The notes under the pieces were generated by a model. That model had not been told where the DNA came from, made no database searches, and was given only the letters and a program-made list of their open reading frames with translations. Made by a program: the position numbers and the translations under genes. This document shows positions 63,499 to 64,000 of a DNA stretch of 64,000 bases, in pieces; the stretch's first letter is position 1, and every line of letters starts with the position of its first letter. Source of the DNA: Heyndrickxia sporothermodurans. GTDB taxonomy: Bacteria; Bacillota; Bacilli; Bacillales; Bacillaceae_C. The stretch covers positions 1-64,000 of the forward strand of contig BORH01000009.1 in the NCBI GenBank assembly GCA_018333075.1. The letters run 5' to 3'.

Positions 63499-63514
63499 AT
63501 ACCCCACTGGGTAT
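63499..63514. promoter_or_regulatory. CstR/CsoR-type operator
   Basis: ATACCCCACTGGGTAT is a near-perfect dyad of the ATACCC-N4-GGGTAT type used by CsoR-family repressors. It lies 80 nt upstream of the repressor pseudogene, whose product would have bound it. Confidence 0.7.
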
Positions 63515-63575
63515 AAAACCAACCAATAAAGCAATAAATAATTTAGGAAAAAATTCACTATGATTTATATATCTA

Positions 63576-63603
63576 TTGACAATTCTATAAATTATTATAA
63601 TAT
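63576..63603 (+). promoter_or_regulatory. promoter of the S-box leader
   Basis: TTGACA (63576-63581) and TAATAT (63598-63603) are 16 nt apart, about 35 nt before the aptamer. Confidence 0.65.
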
Positions 63604-63639
63604 TGGTAAAGATACTAATTTTATATTTATATATTTTTC

Positions 63640-63803
63640 CTTATCCAGAGAGGTGGAGGGACTGGCCCTATGAAACCCGGCAACCACTGTTATAAACAGA
63701 TTGGTGCTAAATCCTGAAGAGCATTCATATGTTCTTGAAGATGAGGAGGAGACTTTTGCTATTAGGCTCTTCCTTTATAAAAGGGAGAGCTTTTATATTT
63801 TTT
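63640..63803 (+). ncRNA. SAM-I (S-box) riboswitch with terminator
   Basis: The aptamer (63640-63745) shows the S-box core: CTTATCCAGAGAGGTGGAGG, GACTGGCCC, GAAACCCGGCAACC and GGTGCTAAATCC, closed by GATGAG. The terminator pairs GCTCTTCCTTT (63766) with AAAGGGAGAGC (63780) before a T-rich run. SAM binding should end transcription before the methionine-synthase-type gene. Confidence 0.95.
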
Positions 63804-63885
63804 AGCTATTTTTTTGTAAATAGAGAATCAAAAAATAGAGACTAGCAAATGAAAATAGTTTATCAATTTCAAGGAGTGATTAAGA

Positions 63886-64000
63886 ATGGGACAAACTCAA
63901 GATGCAGCTAAAATAATTAAAAATTGTACACCGCCATATAGAGCGGATCATGTTGGTAGTTTATTAAGACATGAACGAGTAAAAAAAGCACGTTTACAAA
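63886..64000 (+). CDS. methionine synthase-type (YxjG/YxjH-like) protein, partial
   Basis: The first 38 codons are in the window. The segment PPYRADHVGSLLRHERVKKAR matches the N-terminus of B. subtilis YxjG/YxjH, MetE-C-like proteins that act on homocysteine or methionine precursors. AAGGAGTGA is the SD. Control by the S-box upstream supports the assignment. The gene is cut by the window end. Confidence 0.85.
   Translation, partial: MGQTQDAAKIIKNCTPPYRADHVGSLLRHERVKKARLQ

Noticed and set aside
1-64000. CRISPR arrays, tRNA/rRNA genes, insertion sequences, prophage genes, T-boxes
   Set aside because: No regularly spaced repeats, no tRNA or rRNA signatures, no transposase or phage structural genes, and no T-box core were seen. 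The repeats found are short hairpins at gene ends.

Overview
The window is one contiguous piece of a low-GC, spore-forming Bacillaceae chromosome. This is inferred from an H-type small acid-soluble spore protein, SAM-I (S-box) riboswitches, Fur, BirA and cre-type operators, and genes arranged like Bacillus subtilis yclNOPQ, appDFABC and puc. The species cannot be fixed from the sequence. I saw no rRNA, tRNA, CRISPR array, insertion sequence or prophage; this is mostly ordinary chromosomal backbone, with the novelty in small genes and non-coding structure.

Layout. 1-8 kb: a lipoprotein, a small coiled-coil protein, a GNAT enzyme, a LytTR regulator beside a CoA-transferase, a cystine symporter (tcyP), an unusual proteolipid-like membrane protein and a 5'-nucleotidase family enzyme. 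8-11.4 kb: a phosphonate/phosphate-type ABC transporter split into two convergent units. 11.6-18 kb: a 45-residue basic protein, a DEAD-box helicase, an asparagine synthetase, a split ThrE exporter and a DUF1646 membrane protein, followed by an S-box riboswitch with no gene behind it. 18-22 kb: a Fur-controlled petrobactin-type siderophore importer. 22-34 kb: shikimate kinase, a damaged NaK-like channel, an amino-acid ABC importer, an ABC-F protein with an attenuator leader, an amino-acid permease, a HAD phosphatase, a chemoreceptor and a thioredoxin-reductase-like enzyme. 34-45.6 kb: a five-LysM protein, an ABC exporter, a xanthine-dehydrogenase (puc-like) operon and an aromatic-acid exporter-like protein. 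46-52 kb: an appDFABC-like oligopeptide importer. 52-64 kb: sspH, a DoxX protein, bioB behind a BirA-type operator, a two-component system, an aldo/keto reductase, a MATE pump, pepT, a DUF2089/SHOCT-like cluster, a TSUP exporter next to a frameshifted CstR-like repressor, and an S-box leader opening a methionine-synthase-type gene cut by the window end.

Most genes are nutrient acquisition units: sulfur (tcyP, two S-boxes, TSUP with CstR-like), phosphorus (5'-nucleotidase, phn), iron (ycl), purine nitrogen (puc) and peptides (app with pepT). Several ABC operons carry a strong hairpin just after the binding-protein gene, which would favour excess binding protein.

The best candidates for a second look are the orphan S-box at 17.8-18.0 kb, the double-hairpin ATP-synthase-c-like protein at 5.6 kb, the ribosome-attenuator leader of the ABC-F gene at 28.6-28.9 kb, the frameshifted CstR-like gene with an intact operator at 63.2-63.5 kb, the NaK-like channel with a TIGHP filter at 22.8 kb, and a family of dispersed hairpins of about 46 nt (three copies).
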